A DNA stretch of 64,000 nt, from assembly GCF_022842375.1 (NCBI RefSeq), contig NZ_JALHPR010000019.1, positions 1 to 64,000 of the forward strand. The letters are read 5' to 3'. The stretch is from Elioraea sp. (GTDB lineage Bacteria; Pseudomonadota; Alphaproteobacteria; Acetobacterales; Acetobacteraceae). A program made the position numbers and the translations under genes. Numbering within the stretch: position 1 is the stretch's first letter; each line of letters opens with the position of its first letter. This document shows positions 1 to 8,044 of this stretch, piece after piece. Under the pieces are notes generated by a model that was not told the origin of the DNA, ran no database searches, and saw only the letters and a list, made by a program, of their open reading frames with translations.

Positions 1-1
1 C

Positions 2-85
2 GCCGCGCGCGCGCTGCTCGCGCTGCCGGCGCCGCTCGCCCGCGCGGCATTCAGGCTCCGGGCCGCGCTGGGGCACGCGGCATGA
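2..85 (+). CDS. C-terminal tail of an upstream gene (partial)
   Basis: An open frame entering from the left edge encodes about 27 alanine/arginine-rich residues and stops at a TGA that overlaps the ATG of the next gene (ATGA). The 4-base overlap is the usual translational coupling inside this cluster, so this is probably the end of another polysaccharide gene. Too little is present to name a family. Confidence 0.5.
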   Translation, partial: AARALLALPAPLARAAFRLRAALGHAA

Positions 86-963
86 GCTGCCCCATCTGCG
101 GCGAGGAGCGCTCCTGGCCGATCCCCTCGCGGCACGAGCCGGAGGTCGATCGCTGGCGGGGCGAGCGTGGCGACACGGGGCAAGCGGGCTGGCGCCTCTG
201 CCGCCGCTGCGGCAACGGCTACCCCACCGCGGTGCAGGATCTCGCGGTGCTGGCCCGCATCTGGGAGGCGAACCGCACGCGGGACGATGCCGCCGCTGCC
301 CCCGCGCTGTGGGCCGAGCGGCGGCGCATCGCGCGGCTTGGCGGGGAGCGTGCGCTCAGCTTCTACCTGCCGCTCGCCGCGAAAGCGAAGGGCCGCTTCC
401 TCGACATCGGCTGCGGCCTCGGCGGCACGGTGCGCGCCTTCGCCGATGCCGGGTGGGATGCCCTCGGCGTCGATGCCGATGCGGCGACGGAGCCGTTCCA
501 CCGCGAGTTCGGCATCGCCTCGCGCATCGGCCAGGTCGAGACGCTCGACCTCGACGGCGGGTGGGACATCGTGCACAGCGCGCACGCGATCTATTTCGTG
601 ACCGATCCGATGGGCTTCCTCGCCCGCGCCCGCGCCCTGCTCGCGCCCGACGGGCTGCTCGCCATCACCATCGCCGACTTCATGGCGTGGGACGATGCGA
701 CCGACCCTGCCTACGCGCACAGCTTCTTCCCGACGGGCCAGTCGATGGCCTATGCGATGACGCAGGCGGGGTTCAGCGTCGTCGGGATGCGGCGGGCGAA
801 GGGCAGCATCCATATCGCCGCCCGCATCGGCGAGGGTACGCTGCCGCCCGTGTCGCCGGCCATGATCAGGCTTGGCCACCTGACGCGCGGGGCGCGGTTC
901 GCACTGGTCGGCCGGCCGATGACGCGGCTGCGGCAGATCGCCAAGCGGATGCTCGGGCGATGA
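82..963 (+). CDS. Class I SAM-dependent methyltransferase with N-terminal zinc-finger-like motif
   Basis: The 293-residue protein carries two CxxC pairs (C3/C6 and C40/C43) that could bind zinc, then a Rossmann methyltransferase domain with the SAM-binding motif FLDIGCGLGG at about 106-115 and an acidic GVDAD strand end. This is the layout of methyltransferases found in sugar and O-antigen modification clusters (family knowledge). The substrate is unknown. A sugar or glycan intermediate is inferred from the neighbours, an ABC flippase and glycosyltransferases. It starts inside the stop of the preceding frame and its own TGA overlaps the ATG of the ABC transporter, so the genes are almost certainly one transcript. 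No transmembrane segment is seen, so it is cytoplasmic. Confidence 0.8.
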   Translation: MSCPICGEERSWPIPSRHEPEVDRWRGERGDTGQAGWRLCRRCGNGYPTAVQDLAVLARIWEANRTRDDAAAAPALWAERRRIARLGGERALSFYLPLAAKAKGRFLDIGCGLGGTVRAFADAGWDALGVDADAATEPFHREFGIASRIGQVETLDLDGGWDIVHSAHAIYFVTDPMGFLARARALLAPDGLLAITIADFMAWDDATDPAYAHSFFPTGQSMAYAMTQAGFSVVGMRRAKGSIHIAARIGEGTLPPVSPAMIRLGHLTRGARFALVGRPMTRLRQIAKRMLGR

Positions 964-2690
964 GCGCGCCATCGGCCTGGAAGCTCCTCGCCCCGCGCGG
1001 GCGGCTTGCCTGGCGCGTGGCAGGGCTTGCGGTGCTGACGCTCGCGATGGCGGTGCTGGAGGCCGCCGGCGTCGGCTCGATCGCCCCACTCGTCCTCGTG
1101 CTGCAATCTCCGGAGGGGTTCGCCGCGACACGCGCCGGGCAGGCGCTGGCCGGCCTGCTCGGAAGCGCCGATGCGGCCGCACTCGTGCCGGCTGCCGTGG
1201 GCGCCGTGGCCATCCTCTTCACCGCCAAGGCCTGCGTCACCCTGGCACAGGGCTATGCCGCGCACCGCTTCGCCCAGGCCCTCTACGCCGATCTCTCGAC
1301 GCGCATCCTCGCGGGCTATCTCGCCATGCCCTTCTCGCGGCATGCCGCGACGAACTCCGCCGTGTTGCAGCGGAACGTGACGACCGAGACGCGCATGATC
1401 GTCGACAGCATCGTGCTCCAGACGATCACCGCGGCGGCCGAGATCCTGGTGATCACGCTGATCCTGCTCGTGCTCGTATGGCTGAACCCTGCCGTGGCGC
1501 TCGGCGCATTCCTCGCCGGTGCCGTGGCGCTCGGCCTCGGCGCGGTGGTGATCCGCCGCGTCGGCGCGCGCGAGGGCCGCGCGCGCGAGGAGACGCAGGC
1601 CGCGATGCTGAAGCTCGCGCAGAGCGCGCTCTCCGGCATCCGCGAGGTGAAGATCGCCGGCGCCGAGAAGGGGTTCATCGATCGGTTTGCGACCGCAGCT
1701 GCACGGCACGGCCATGCGGTGACGGTGGTCGGCTGGATGCAGGTGGTGCCGCGCGTGGCGCTCGAGGCGGTGGCCATCCTCGTCGTGCTCGGGGTGTTCC
1801 TGCGCGCGCTGATGACGGGAACCGAGGCGGCGACGCTGCCGCTGCTCGCCGTCTATCTCGCCGCCGGCTACCGCCTGCTGCCGTCGCTGAACCGCCTCTA
1901 TGTCAGCGGGCTGATGATCCACTACGCCTGGGCCGGGTTCCGCGCGGTCGCGCCCGGCCTGACGGAAGCCCTCGCCGCGGCCGATGTCGCCGCCGCCGCC
2001 GGACCCCCGCCAAGCGGCGAGCGCCTGGCGGCGGACGGCCTCGGCTACACCTATCCGGGGGCGGAACGGAAGGTTCTCGGCGATGTCTCCATCGCCGTCG
2101 GGCGCGGCGAGATGATCGGCATCGTTGGCGCCTCCGGTGCCGGCAAGACGACGCTGGTGAACCTCCTGCTCGGCCTTCTCGCGCCGGCCGAAGGAACGCT
2201 CCTCCTCGACGGCGCAGCGGTCACGACCGAGGGCGAGCGTGCGCGGCTGCGCGCCGCCGTCGCCTATGTAGCGCAGGCGCCCTTCGTGGCCGACGATACG
2301 CTGCGGGCCAACATCACCCTCGGCGCCGCCGCCCTCGATGCGGCACGGCTGGCGGAGGCGGTGCGGCTGGCGCAACTCGATGCGCTCGTCGCGTCCCTGC
2401 CGCAGGGCCTCGACACCGAGATCGGCGAACGTGCGGCACGGCTCTCGGGCGGCGAGGCGCAGCGCATCGGCATCGCGCGCGCGCTCTATCTCGATCGCCC
2501 CATCCTGGTGCTCGACGAGGCGACGAGCGCTCTCGACCCCGCCACCGAGGCCGCCCTCCTCGCCGCGCTGGGCACGCTGCGGGGCGAGCGCGCGATCATC
2601 GCGATCTCGCACAAGCCCGAGGCGCTGGCCGGGTGCGACCGTGTCTACCGCGTGGCGGACGGTACCGTCACGCTCCTGCCCAGCCCCTGA
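960..2690 (+). CDS. ABC exporter/flippase, fused membrane and ATPase domains (PglK-like)
   Basis: This 576-residue half-transporter has an N-terminal membrane domain (about residues 15-320, several hydrophobic helices) followed by an ATPase domain. The ATPase has Walker A GASGAGKTT, signature [15 protein letters not shown], Walker B ILVLDEATSALD and a switch histidine in ISHKPE. Single-polypeptide exporters of this type include PglK, which flips lipid-linked oligosaccharides, and the gene sits among glycosyltransferases and an O-antigen ligase-like protein, so flipping of a lipid-linked glycan is the likely job (inference). It would work as a homodimer in the inner membrane. The ATG at 960 overlaps the preceding stop. 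Lipid or peptide export remains possible. Confidence 0.8.
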   Translation: MSAPSAWKLLAPRGRLAWRVAGLAVLTLAMAVLEAAGVGSIAPLVLVLQSPEGFAATRAGQALAGLLGSADAAALVPAAVGAVAILFTAKACVTLAQGYAAHRFAQALYADLSTRILAGYLAMPFSRHAATNSAVLQRNVTTETRMIVDSIVLQTITAAAEILVITLILLVLVWLNPAVALGAFLAGAVALGLGAVVIRRVGAREGRAREETQAAMLKLAQSALSGIREVKIAGAEKGFIDRFATAAARHGHAVTVVGWMQVVPRVALEAVAILVVLGVFLRALMTGTEAATLPLLAVYLAAGYRLLPSLNRLYVSGLMIHYAWAGFRAVAPGLTEALAAADVAAAAGPPPSGERLAADGLGYTYPGAERKVLGDVSIAVGRGEMIGIVGASGAGKTTLVNLLLGLLAPAEGTLLLDGAAVTTEGERARLRAAVAYVAQAPFVADDTLRANITLGAAALDAARLAEAVRLAQLDALVASLPQGLDTEIGERAARLSGGEAQRIGIARALYLDRPILVLDEATSALDPATEAALLAALGTLRGERAIIAISHKPEALAGCDRVYRVADGTVTLLPSP

Positions 2691-2755
2691 GCGCTTGCGC
2701 GCGCGCCCGCTTCGGGGCACACGCGCATCGCCCCGCCCATCAAGGACGCACCGCC

Positions 2756-3535
2756 ATGCTCCGCCGCCTGCTCCGCCCGCTTCGCCGTGCCGCTGCTGCC
2801 CGTGCGCCGCTGACGGTCGGCTGGGTGAAGCGCGATGCCGGATCATGGCTCGCCGCCAACCTCGCCGGCCCGCGCTTCCGCCCGCCGGCCCCGCCGCAGG
2901 CCGCGCTCGTCGAACGGATCGCGGCCGAGACGGAAGCGCTCGGCCAGAAGCCGCTCTGGGAAGGCTACGCCACGGCCTATGCGCGCGATGCCGCGATGCC
3001 CTGGGCCGGCAAGGCGATGGCGCGGTCGAGCGAGGAGGTGCGCTCGCAGCCGCGCATGGGCCGCGTGTTCGCCTGGCTTGCCGCCACGCGGAAGCCCGGC
3101 GTGATCGTCGAGGTCGGCACCGCCTTCGGCATTTCGGGCATGTACTGGGTGGATGGCCTTGCACAGGCGGGCGGCGGAGCGCTGCTGACCTTCGACCCGA
3201 ACGAGACCTGGCATGCGATCGCCGCACGCAACATCGCCCGCATCGGACCGCACGCCACCGCCGTGCCACACACGGTGGAGGATGCGCTCACGCCCACCCT
3301 CGCGGGCCGCAGCATCGACCTCTGCTTCATCGACGCGATCCACACCGGCGCGTTCGTGCGCGCGCAGCTCGCACTCATCATGCCGCATCTCTCGCCCGGC
3401 GCTCTCGTGCTGCTCGACGACATCACCTTCTCCGACGACATGAATGCGTGCTGGCGGACGCTGGCCGCCGATGATCGTTTCCGTGCCTCACTCACGCTCG
3501 ATGACCGCGTCGGGCTGCTCGAACTGCCGGCATGA
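2756..3535 (+). CDS. Class I SAM-dependent methyltransferase (Methyltransf_24-like)
   Basis: The 259-residue protein begins with a basic arginine-rich segment, then shows a methyltransferase fold: VEVGTAFGISG as the SAM motif, an acidic residue in LLTFDPNE, and IDLCFIDAIHTG followed by LVLLDDITFSDD, where the aspartates resemble metal-binding residues of catechol-O-methyltransferase-like enzymes. The substrate is unknown; a role in modifying the cluster glycan or a related metabolite is inferred. The start lies 65 bases after the ABC gene. The stop overlaps the ATG of the following glycosyltransferase (ATGA), which supports co-translation. Confidence 0.75.
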   Translation: MLRRLLRPLRRAAAARAPLTVGWVKRDAGSWLAANLAGPRFRPPAPPQAALVERIAAETEALGQKPLWEGYATAYARDAAMPWAGKAMARSSEEVRSQPRMGRVFAWLAATRKPGVIVEVGTAFGISGMYWVDGLAQAGGGALLTFDPNETWHAIAARNIARIGPHATAVPHTVEDALTPTLAGRSIDLCFIDAIHTGAFVRAQLALIMPHLSPGALVLLDDITFSDDMNACWRTLAADDRFRASLTLDDRVGLLELPA

Positions 3536-4407
3536 CCGATCCGTGGGCACGCGTGACGGTGGTTGTCGTCACGCACTTTGCGCGCGCGGTGATCGAACCG
3601 TGCCTGCGCGCGGCGGCACCGGCAGCGCGCGTCATCGTGGTCGACAATGCGAGCGGGGATGACACGCGCGAGATCGTCGGCGCCACGCTGCCGGGGGCCA
3701 CGATCATCGCCAACGCCATCGGCGTGGGCTACGGCAACGCGGCGAACCAGGGCCTAGCCGCCGCCGAGACCGAGTTCGTCCTGCTCCTGAACCCCGATGC
3801 CGTGCTCGCGCCCGATGCGGTTCCGCTGCTCGTCGCGGCCGGCGATCGCTGGCCCGATGCGGCCGTGCTCGCGCCAACGCTGCGCGCACCCGACGGGTCG
3901 TGGGAGGTGTCGCACGATGTCGGCCTGTTCGCCCGCGCGGCACTCGGGCCCCGAACCGACAGCGAGCCGACAGGCGACATCTGCGCGGACTATGTCTCGG
4001 GTGCCGTGATGCTCGTGCGCCGCAGCGTGTACCAGCGCATCGGCGGGTTCGATCCGGCGATCTTCCTCTACTACGAGGACGATGATTTCTGCATGCGCGT
4101 GCGCCAGGCAGGCCACGCCATCATCCGCCTGGCGGATGCGGTGGCAAGCCATCTGGGCGGTGGATCAATCCCGGCAACGGCAGAGAAGAAGCGCGAGAAG
4201 TTCTTCGCCATGGCCTGGTCGCGCCTGCATGTCGAGGCGAAGTGGCGCGGGCGCGGTGCCGCCTGGCGCATCGGGCTCGCCGCCCTGGTGCGGCATGGCG
4301 TCAAGGCGGCGGGCTATGCGGTGACAGATCCCGCCGGCAAGGGGCTGCGCGATGCCGCGCGGTTCCGCGGCACCCTCGCCTGGCTCAGCGGCCGTCCCTC
4401 GCGATAG
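3532..4407 (+). CDS. Glycosyltransferase family 2 (rhamnosyltransferase-like)
   Basis: The 291-residue protein has a GT-A fold. It opens with VTVVVVTHF, continues VIVVDNASGDDT for nucleotide-sugar binding, has LLLNPDAVL in the DxD position, and YYEDDDFCMRVRQAG as the catalytic acidic motif. This pattern is typical of GT2 enzymes such as WbbL-like rhamnosyltransferases, which add a sugar to a lipid-linked acceptor at the cytoplasmic face. The donor sugar cannot be read from the sequence. It overlaps the previous gene by 4 bases and, tail to tail, overlaps the O-antigen ligase-like gene on the other strand by 23 bases. Confidence 0.85.
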   Translation: MTDPWARVTVVVVTHFARAVIEPCLRAAAPAARVIVVDNASGDDTREIVGATLPGATIIANAIGVGYGNAANQGLAAAETEFVLLLNPDAVLAPDAVPLLVAAGDRWPDAAVLAPTLRAPDGSWEVSHDVGLFARAALGPRTDSEPTGDICADYVSGAVMLVRRSVYQRIGGFDPAIFLYYEDDDFCMRVRQAGHAIIRLADAVASHLGGGSIPATAEKKREKFFAMAWSRLHVEAKWRGRGAAWRIGLAALVRHGVKAAGYAVTDPAGKGLRDAARFRGTLAWLSGRPSR

Positions 4408-5620
4408 CGGCCAGCGCCGCGGCCGCGAGCGCGACCGACACCCACCACCAGTGCTGCCACACGCCATAGCTCAGCAGCGACACGACGGCGGCTGACGCGG
4501 CCACGGCAGCGCCAGCGGCCAGTGCCGCGCGCCCCGGCAGCGCCGCGGCGGCACGGCCGGCGAGGAAGGCGAACAGCGCGAACAGCGCAAGCCCGACGAA
4601 GCCGAGTTCGAGCCGCACCTGCAACGGCATGGAATGCGTGTGCAGCGGGATCAGCTCCGCCAGCCCCCGCGGGGCTGCGATGAAGAAGTCACGCGCCGGC
4701 CCCTGGATGCCAAGCGCATCGAGCCGCGCGACATCGGGATTGTCGCGCCCGCCGGGCAGCGACCGCGCGGCATCCATGCCGAAGCCGGCAAAGGGCCGCT
4801 CCGCCGCACGCTCCGCCGCATAGTCCCAGATCAGCGTGCGGTGCACGGCCGAGAGCGGCAGCATTCCCGCCCGTGTCGCACCGCGCGCCACCTGGTCGAG
4901 CAGCGGGGGGGCTGCGAGAACGGCAAGCGCCAGCGCCGCGGGCAGCACACGCCGCGTCAGCCCGGGCAGGGCGAGAGCTGCTGCGCCGGCACCGATCGCG
5001 GCGATGAGGCCCAGCCGCGCAGCCTCGCTCGTGCTCATCAGCACGGCAGCAGCGAACGCGGCCCCGAGCGCCGCGGCACCACGCCAGCCGGCGCGCGCCG
5101 ACACCATCAGCAGCACGGGCCCGGCGAGCAGCACGAGCAGTGTCGCTGCGGGCTTTGTCACCTCGGCGTTGCGCGGCGGCATCGGGAAGCCGCGCAACGC
5201 GTTGTTCAGCGGCGCTCCAGCGACGAGCTCGACCACCAGCAGCGCCGCTCCCGCCGCGGCACCGCCGATGAGCGCGCGCGACACCCACTCCCGCGCCGAC
5301 ACGGGCAGAGACGCCGCAGCCGTGACGATGGCCGCGAGCGCGATGACGAGGGCGGCAAGCCGCACCCCGCCCATGAACGCCGCGCCTGGTGCTGCGGCCC
5401 AGAGCGCCGAGGCGATGGCCCAGAGCGAGAGTGCGGCGGCAGCGGCGAACGGCCCGCGCGCGACGGCGGCAAGCGCCTCGCGCCATCCCCCCGCGAGCGC
5501 GGCGAGGGCCGCCACGCCGGCAAGGGCGGCAAGCGGCACGAGGCCGCGGTTCTGGATCAGCGCCACCGGCATGGCCAGCGCGCAGGCGCCGGCGAGAACG
5601 GCAGCAAAGACACGCGGCAT
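4385..5620 (-). CDS. O-antigen ligase/polymerase-like membrane protein
   Basis: About 411 residues with roughly ten or more hydrophobic helices rich in alanine and leucine. A long periplasmic loop before the last helices contains HRTLIWDYAAERAAERPFAG and, further on, HTHSM, features of the Wzy_C/WaaL O-antigen ligase superfamily (family knowledge). It probably polymerises or ligates the glycan made by the neighbouring transferases. A start at 5644 (MMPQRSTT...) is also possible; the internal ATG at 5620 places the first helix directly after the start. It is transcribed divergently from the cold-shock gene and convergently with the GT2 gene. Confidence 0.75.
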   Translation of the reverse strand: MPRVFAAVLAGACALAMPVALIQNRGLVPLAALAGVAALAALAGGWREALAAVARGPFAAAAALSLWAIASALWAAAPGAAFMGGVRLAALVIALAAIVTAAASLPVSAREWVSRALIGGAAAGAALLVVELVAGAPLNNALRGFPMPPRNAEVTKPAATLLVLLAGPVLLMVSARAGWRGAAALGAAFAAAVLMSTSEAARLGLIAAIGAGAAALALPGLTRRVLPAALALAVLAAPPLLDQVARGATRAGMLPLSAVHRTLIWDYAAERAAERPFAGFGMDAARSLPGGRDNPDVARLDALGIQGPARDFFIAAPRGLAELIPLHTHSMPLQVRLELGFVGLALFALFAFLAGRAAAALPGRAALAAGAAVAASAAVVSLLSYGVWQHWWWVSVALAAAALAAIARDGR

Positions 5621-5791
5621 GGTTGTCGAACGTTGCGGCATCACGCGAAACTGTCCTCGCAGCGCGGCCCGGTGGCGTCGCGCGTGGCAATGCCGCCACA
5701 GCGCATGGCGAGGGGGGCTGTAGTGATTGCTTTTCCTCGGCTATGCTGGCGTGCTTGAGTACGGGCAGGCAGGCAAAGACAGGTTGTTCCC

Positions 5792-6628
5792 TTGGAAGAC
5801 AATACAGAGAATGGCGCCACGGTCGAGGCGCCCGTCAAGTTCTTCAATCGCGCGAAGGGCTTCGGCTTCGTAACACTCCCCGACGGTCAGGACGTGTTCT
5901 TCCACGTCTCGTCGCTCACGGCGATCGGCCAGGCGGCCGTCGACCAGGGAGATGTGCTGGTCTGCGAGATCGGCGACGTGCCGCGCGGCCGGCAGGTGAC
6001 GCGGATCGTCGAGGTGAAGTTCGGCGCAGCCCCGATTCCGGAGGGCGGCGGCGACCGTCCGCCACGGCGCGATTTCGGTGACCGGCCGCCGCGGCGCGAC
6101 TTCGGTGGCGGTGGTGGCTTCGGCGACCGGCCGCCGCGTCGCGACTTCGGCGGCGGGGGCGGCGGCGGCTTCGGTGACCGTCCGCCACGGCGCGACTTCG
6201 GCGGCGGTGGCGGCGGCTTCGGCGATCGTCCCCCGCGCCGTGACTTTGGCGGCGGTGCAGGTGGCTTCGGCGGCGGCGGCTTCGGTGATCGCCCCCCGCG
6301 CCGCGATCTCGGCGGCGGCGGTGGGGGATTCGGTGGTGGCGGCGGCTTCGGCGATCGTCCACCGCGGCGTGACTTCGGCGGCGGCGGCGGCTTCGGCGGC
6401 CCGCGTGCCTCCGACGGCCCGAGCGAGCTGGTCGCTGGCACGGTCAAGTTCTTCGACGTGCGGAAGGGCTTCGGCTTCATCACGCCCGAGAACGGTACCG
6501 ACGTGTTCGTTCCGCTCCGTGCCCTCGGGCCGCTGACGCCCGAGAGCCTGACGCCTGGCCGCCGCGTGAAGGCAACCGTCGTCACCGGGCCGAAGGGCCG
6601 CCAGGCCGTATCGGTCGAGGTTCTCTGA
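5792..6628 (+). CDS. Double cold-shock-domain protein with Gly/Arg-rich repeat linker
   Basis: The 278-residue protein has two cold-shock domains. The first (about 8-75) has intact RNA-binding motifs KGFGFVT and DVFFHVS. The second (about 211-278) keeps KGFGFIT but has DVFVPLR where the RNP2 histidine is expected. Between them lie seven copies of a DRPPRRD(F/L) unit separated by glycine runs, resembling eukaryotic RGG-box linkers. It probably binds RNA or single-stranded DNA in the cytoplasm. The start is TTG: no ATG or GTG is in frame upstream, and an AAGACAGG sequence lies about 11 bases before it. The next gene starts one base after its stop. Confidence 0.9.
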   Translation: MEDNTENGATVEAPVKFFNRAKGFGFVTLPDGQDVFFHVSSLTAIGQAAVDQGDVLVCEIGDVPRGRQVTRIVEVKFGAAPIPEGGGDRPPRRDFGDRPPRRDFGGGGGFGDRPPRRDFGGGGGGGFGDRPPRRDFGGGGGGFGDRPPRRDFGGGAGGFGGGGFGDRPPRRDLGGGGGGFGGGGGFGDRPPRRDFGGGGGFGGPRASDGPSELVAGTVKFFDVRKGFGFITPENGTDVFVPLRALGPLTPESLTPGRRVKATVVTGPKGRQAVSVEVL

Positions 6629-6629
6629 C

Positions 6630-6980
6630 ATGGCGCGCCTCCTCTCCACGCTCCGGAGAGCGAGGCGCGCGTTTCCCCCGCATGTCGCGTTCCTGCTCAG
6701 CCACGCCGCCATCGGCGTCACGACCGGGATGCTGTTCGTCGCGGCCCTTCTCGCGCTTGACGTTGCCGGCCTTCGCGGATTGATGCTGCGCAGCGCCGAT
6801 GGGTCGATCGCGCTCGGCCTCCTGCTGCTCGGCACCTCCATCACCTTCGGCAGCGCGGCGATGGGTGCCGCCATCATGGGCCTCGGCGCCCGCCCGCCGG
6901 CTGACGCGCCGCCACGCCCGCGCCCAGCCCGCGTCCCCGGACCCGTGACGATGCCCCTTCTGGTTCGCGCCCGGCGCTGA
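6630..6980 (+). CDS. Small two-helix membrane protein of unknown function
   Basis: The 116-residue protein has a basic N-terminus, two hydrophobic segments (about 20-48 and 60-85) and a proline/arginine-rich C-terminal tail. No family was recognised. It starts one base after the cold-shock gene stop, with a GAGG sequence inside that gene's end, so the two are surely co-transcribed. The positive N-terminus and positive tail suggest both ends face the cytoplasm. Confidence 0.7.
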   Translation: MARLLSTLRRARRAFPPHVAFLLSHAAIGVTTGMLFVAALLALDVAGLRGLMLRSADGSIALGLLLLGTSITFGSAAMGAAIMGLGARPPADAPPRPRPARVPGPVTMPLLVRARR

Positions 6981-7039
6981 GCCCCCTCTTTCTGCACCGC
7001 CCCCCTTGCCCGAAAGCCTGGGCCGCGGGATCGTTCGCC

Positions 7040-8044
7040 ATGCCAGACCCCAGCCCCGCTTCCCTTCACGTCCACATCCAGAACCCTGCCGGGGAAACGC
7101 TGTTTCCCATCACCCGCGCGCAGTGGGACCAGGCGGTCGCCCGCGCCGGCGCGGCCGGCCAAGCCCTGACCGTCTCGATCGCCGATGACGATGCGGGCTT
7201 CTCCACCGCCATGGCGCGGGCCGACCTGCTGATCACCTGGACGAAGGAGATCAAGGCCCGCTTCCCCCACACGGCACCGCGCCTGAAATGGGTGATGGCG
7301 ACCTCGGCCGGCCTCGACCGCCTCGCCCCGTTCGACATGATCCCGCCCCCTGTGCGCCTGCTGAACAACAGCGGCGCGCATGCGGTGAAGGCGGGCGAGT
7401 GGGGCGTGATGGCAGTGCTGATGATCGCCAACCGCATCCCCACCCTCACGACCGCGCAGCGCGAGGGGCGCTGGCAGCCGATCTTCACCCGCTCCGTCGC
7501 CGGCAGGACGGTGGTGGTCGTGGGGCTTGGCGACCTCGGCGGCAGCATCGCGGCGAATTGCAGCCTGCTCGGCATGCGCGTGATCGGCTGTTCGGCGCGC
7601 GGCGCGCCGCACCCGGCCTGTGAACGCGTGGTGACATCGGAGAACCTCGACACGGTGCTGCCCGGTGCTGACGTTCTCGTCCTCGCCATGCCGCTGACAG
7701 CGGCGACACAGGGGATGATCACGCGCGGCATGCTCTCGCTGCTGCCGCTGCATGCGGGCGTGGTGAACATCGCCCGCGGCGCCGTGATCGACCAGGATGC
7801 GCTGTGCGACATGCTCGAGGCGGGCAGGCTCTCCGGCGCGGTGCTCGACGTGTTCACCCCGGAACCGATCCCGATGGGGCACCGGCTGTGGCGCACGCCC
7901 AACCTCGTCATCAGCCCGCATGTGTCGAGCGACGACCCCGACACCTACAATCCGCGGACCCTCGACATCTTCTTCCGGAACCTCGTCGCCTGGCGGGCGG
8001 GAGAGGCGATGCCGAACGAGGTCGACCGCACGCGGGGTTACTGA
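7040..8044 (+). CDS. D-isomer-specific 2-hydroxyacid dehydrogenase
   Basis: At 334 residues this has the usual length of the family, which interconverts 2-oxoacids and D-2-hydroxyacids with NAD(P)H. The nucleotide-binding motif is GLGDLG at 162-167, and the catalytic residues are visible as R246 (NIARG), E275 (TPEP) and H294 (SPHV). It resembles glyoxylate/hydroxypyruvate reductase-type members (GhrA-like) more than PdxB or SerA, because there is no extra C-terminal domain. Glyoxylate or hydroxypyruvate as substrate would fit the serine-glyoxylate aminotransferase 5 kb away (inference). It overlaps the GT4 gene on the other strand by 7 bases, tail to tail. Confidence 0.85.
   Translation: MPDPSPASLHVHIQNPAGETLFPITRAQWDQAVARAGAAGQALTVSIADDDAGFSTAMARADLLITWTKEIKARFPHTAPRLKWVMATSAGLDRLAPFDMIPPPVRLLNNSGAHAVKAGEWGVMAVLMIANRIPTLTTAQREGRWQPIFTRSVAGRTVVVVGLGDLGGSIAANCSLLGMRVIGCSARGAPHPACERVVTSENLDTVLPGADVLVLAMPLTAATQGMITRGMLSLLPLHAGVVNIARGAVIDQDALCDMLEAGRLSGAVLDVFTPEPIPMGHRLWRTPNLVISPHVSSDDPDTYNPRTLDIFFRNLVAWRAGEAMPNEVDRTRGY

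Noticed and set aside
5887-6585. Long reverse-strand frame rich in PPPPKSRRGGRSP repeats
   Set aside because: It is the antisense image of the Gly/Arg repeat of the cold-shock protein; it has no ribosome site and its composition follows from the sense repeat.
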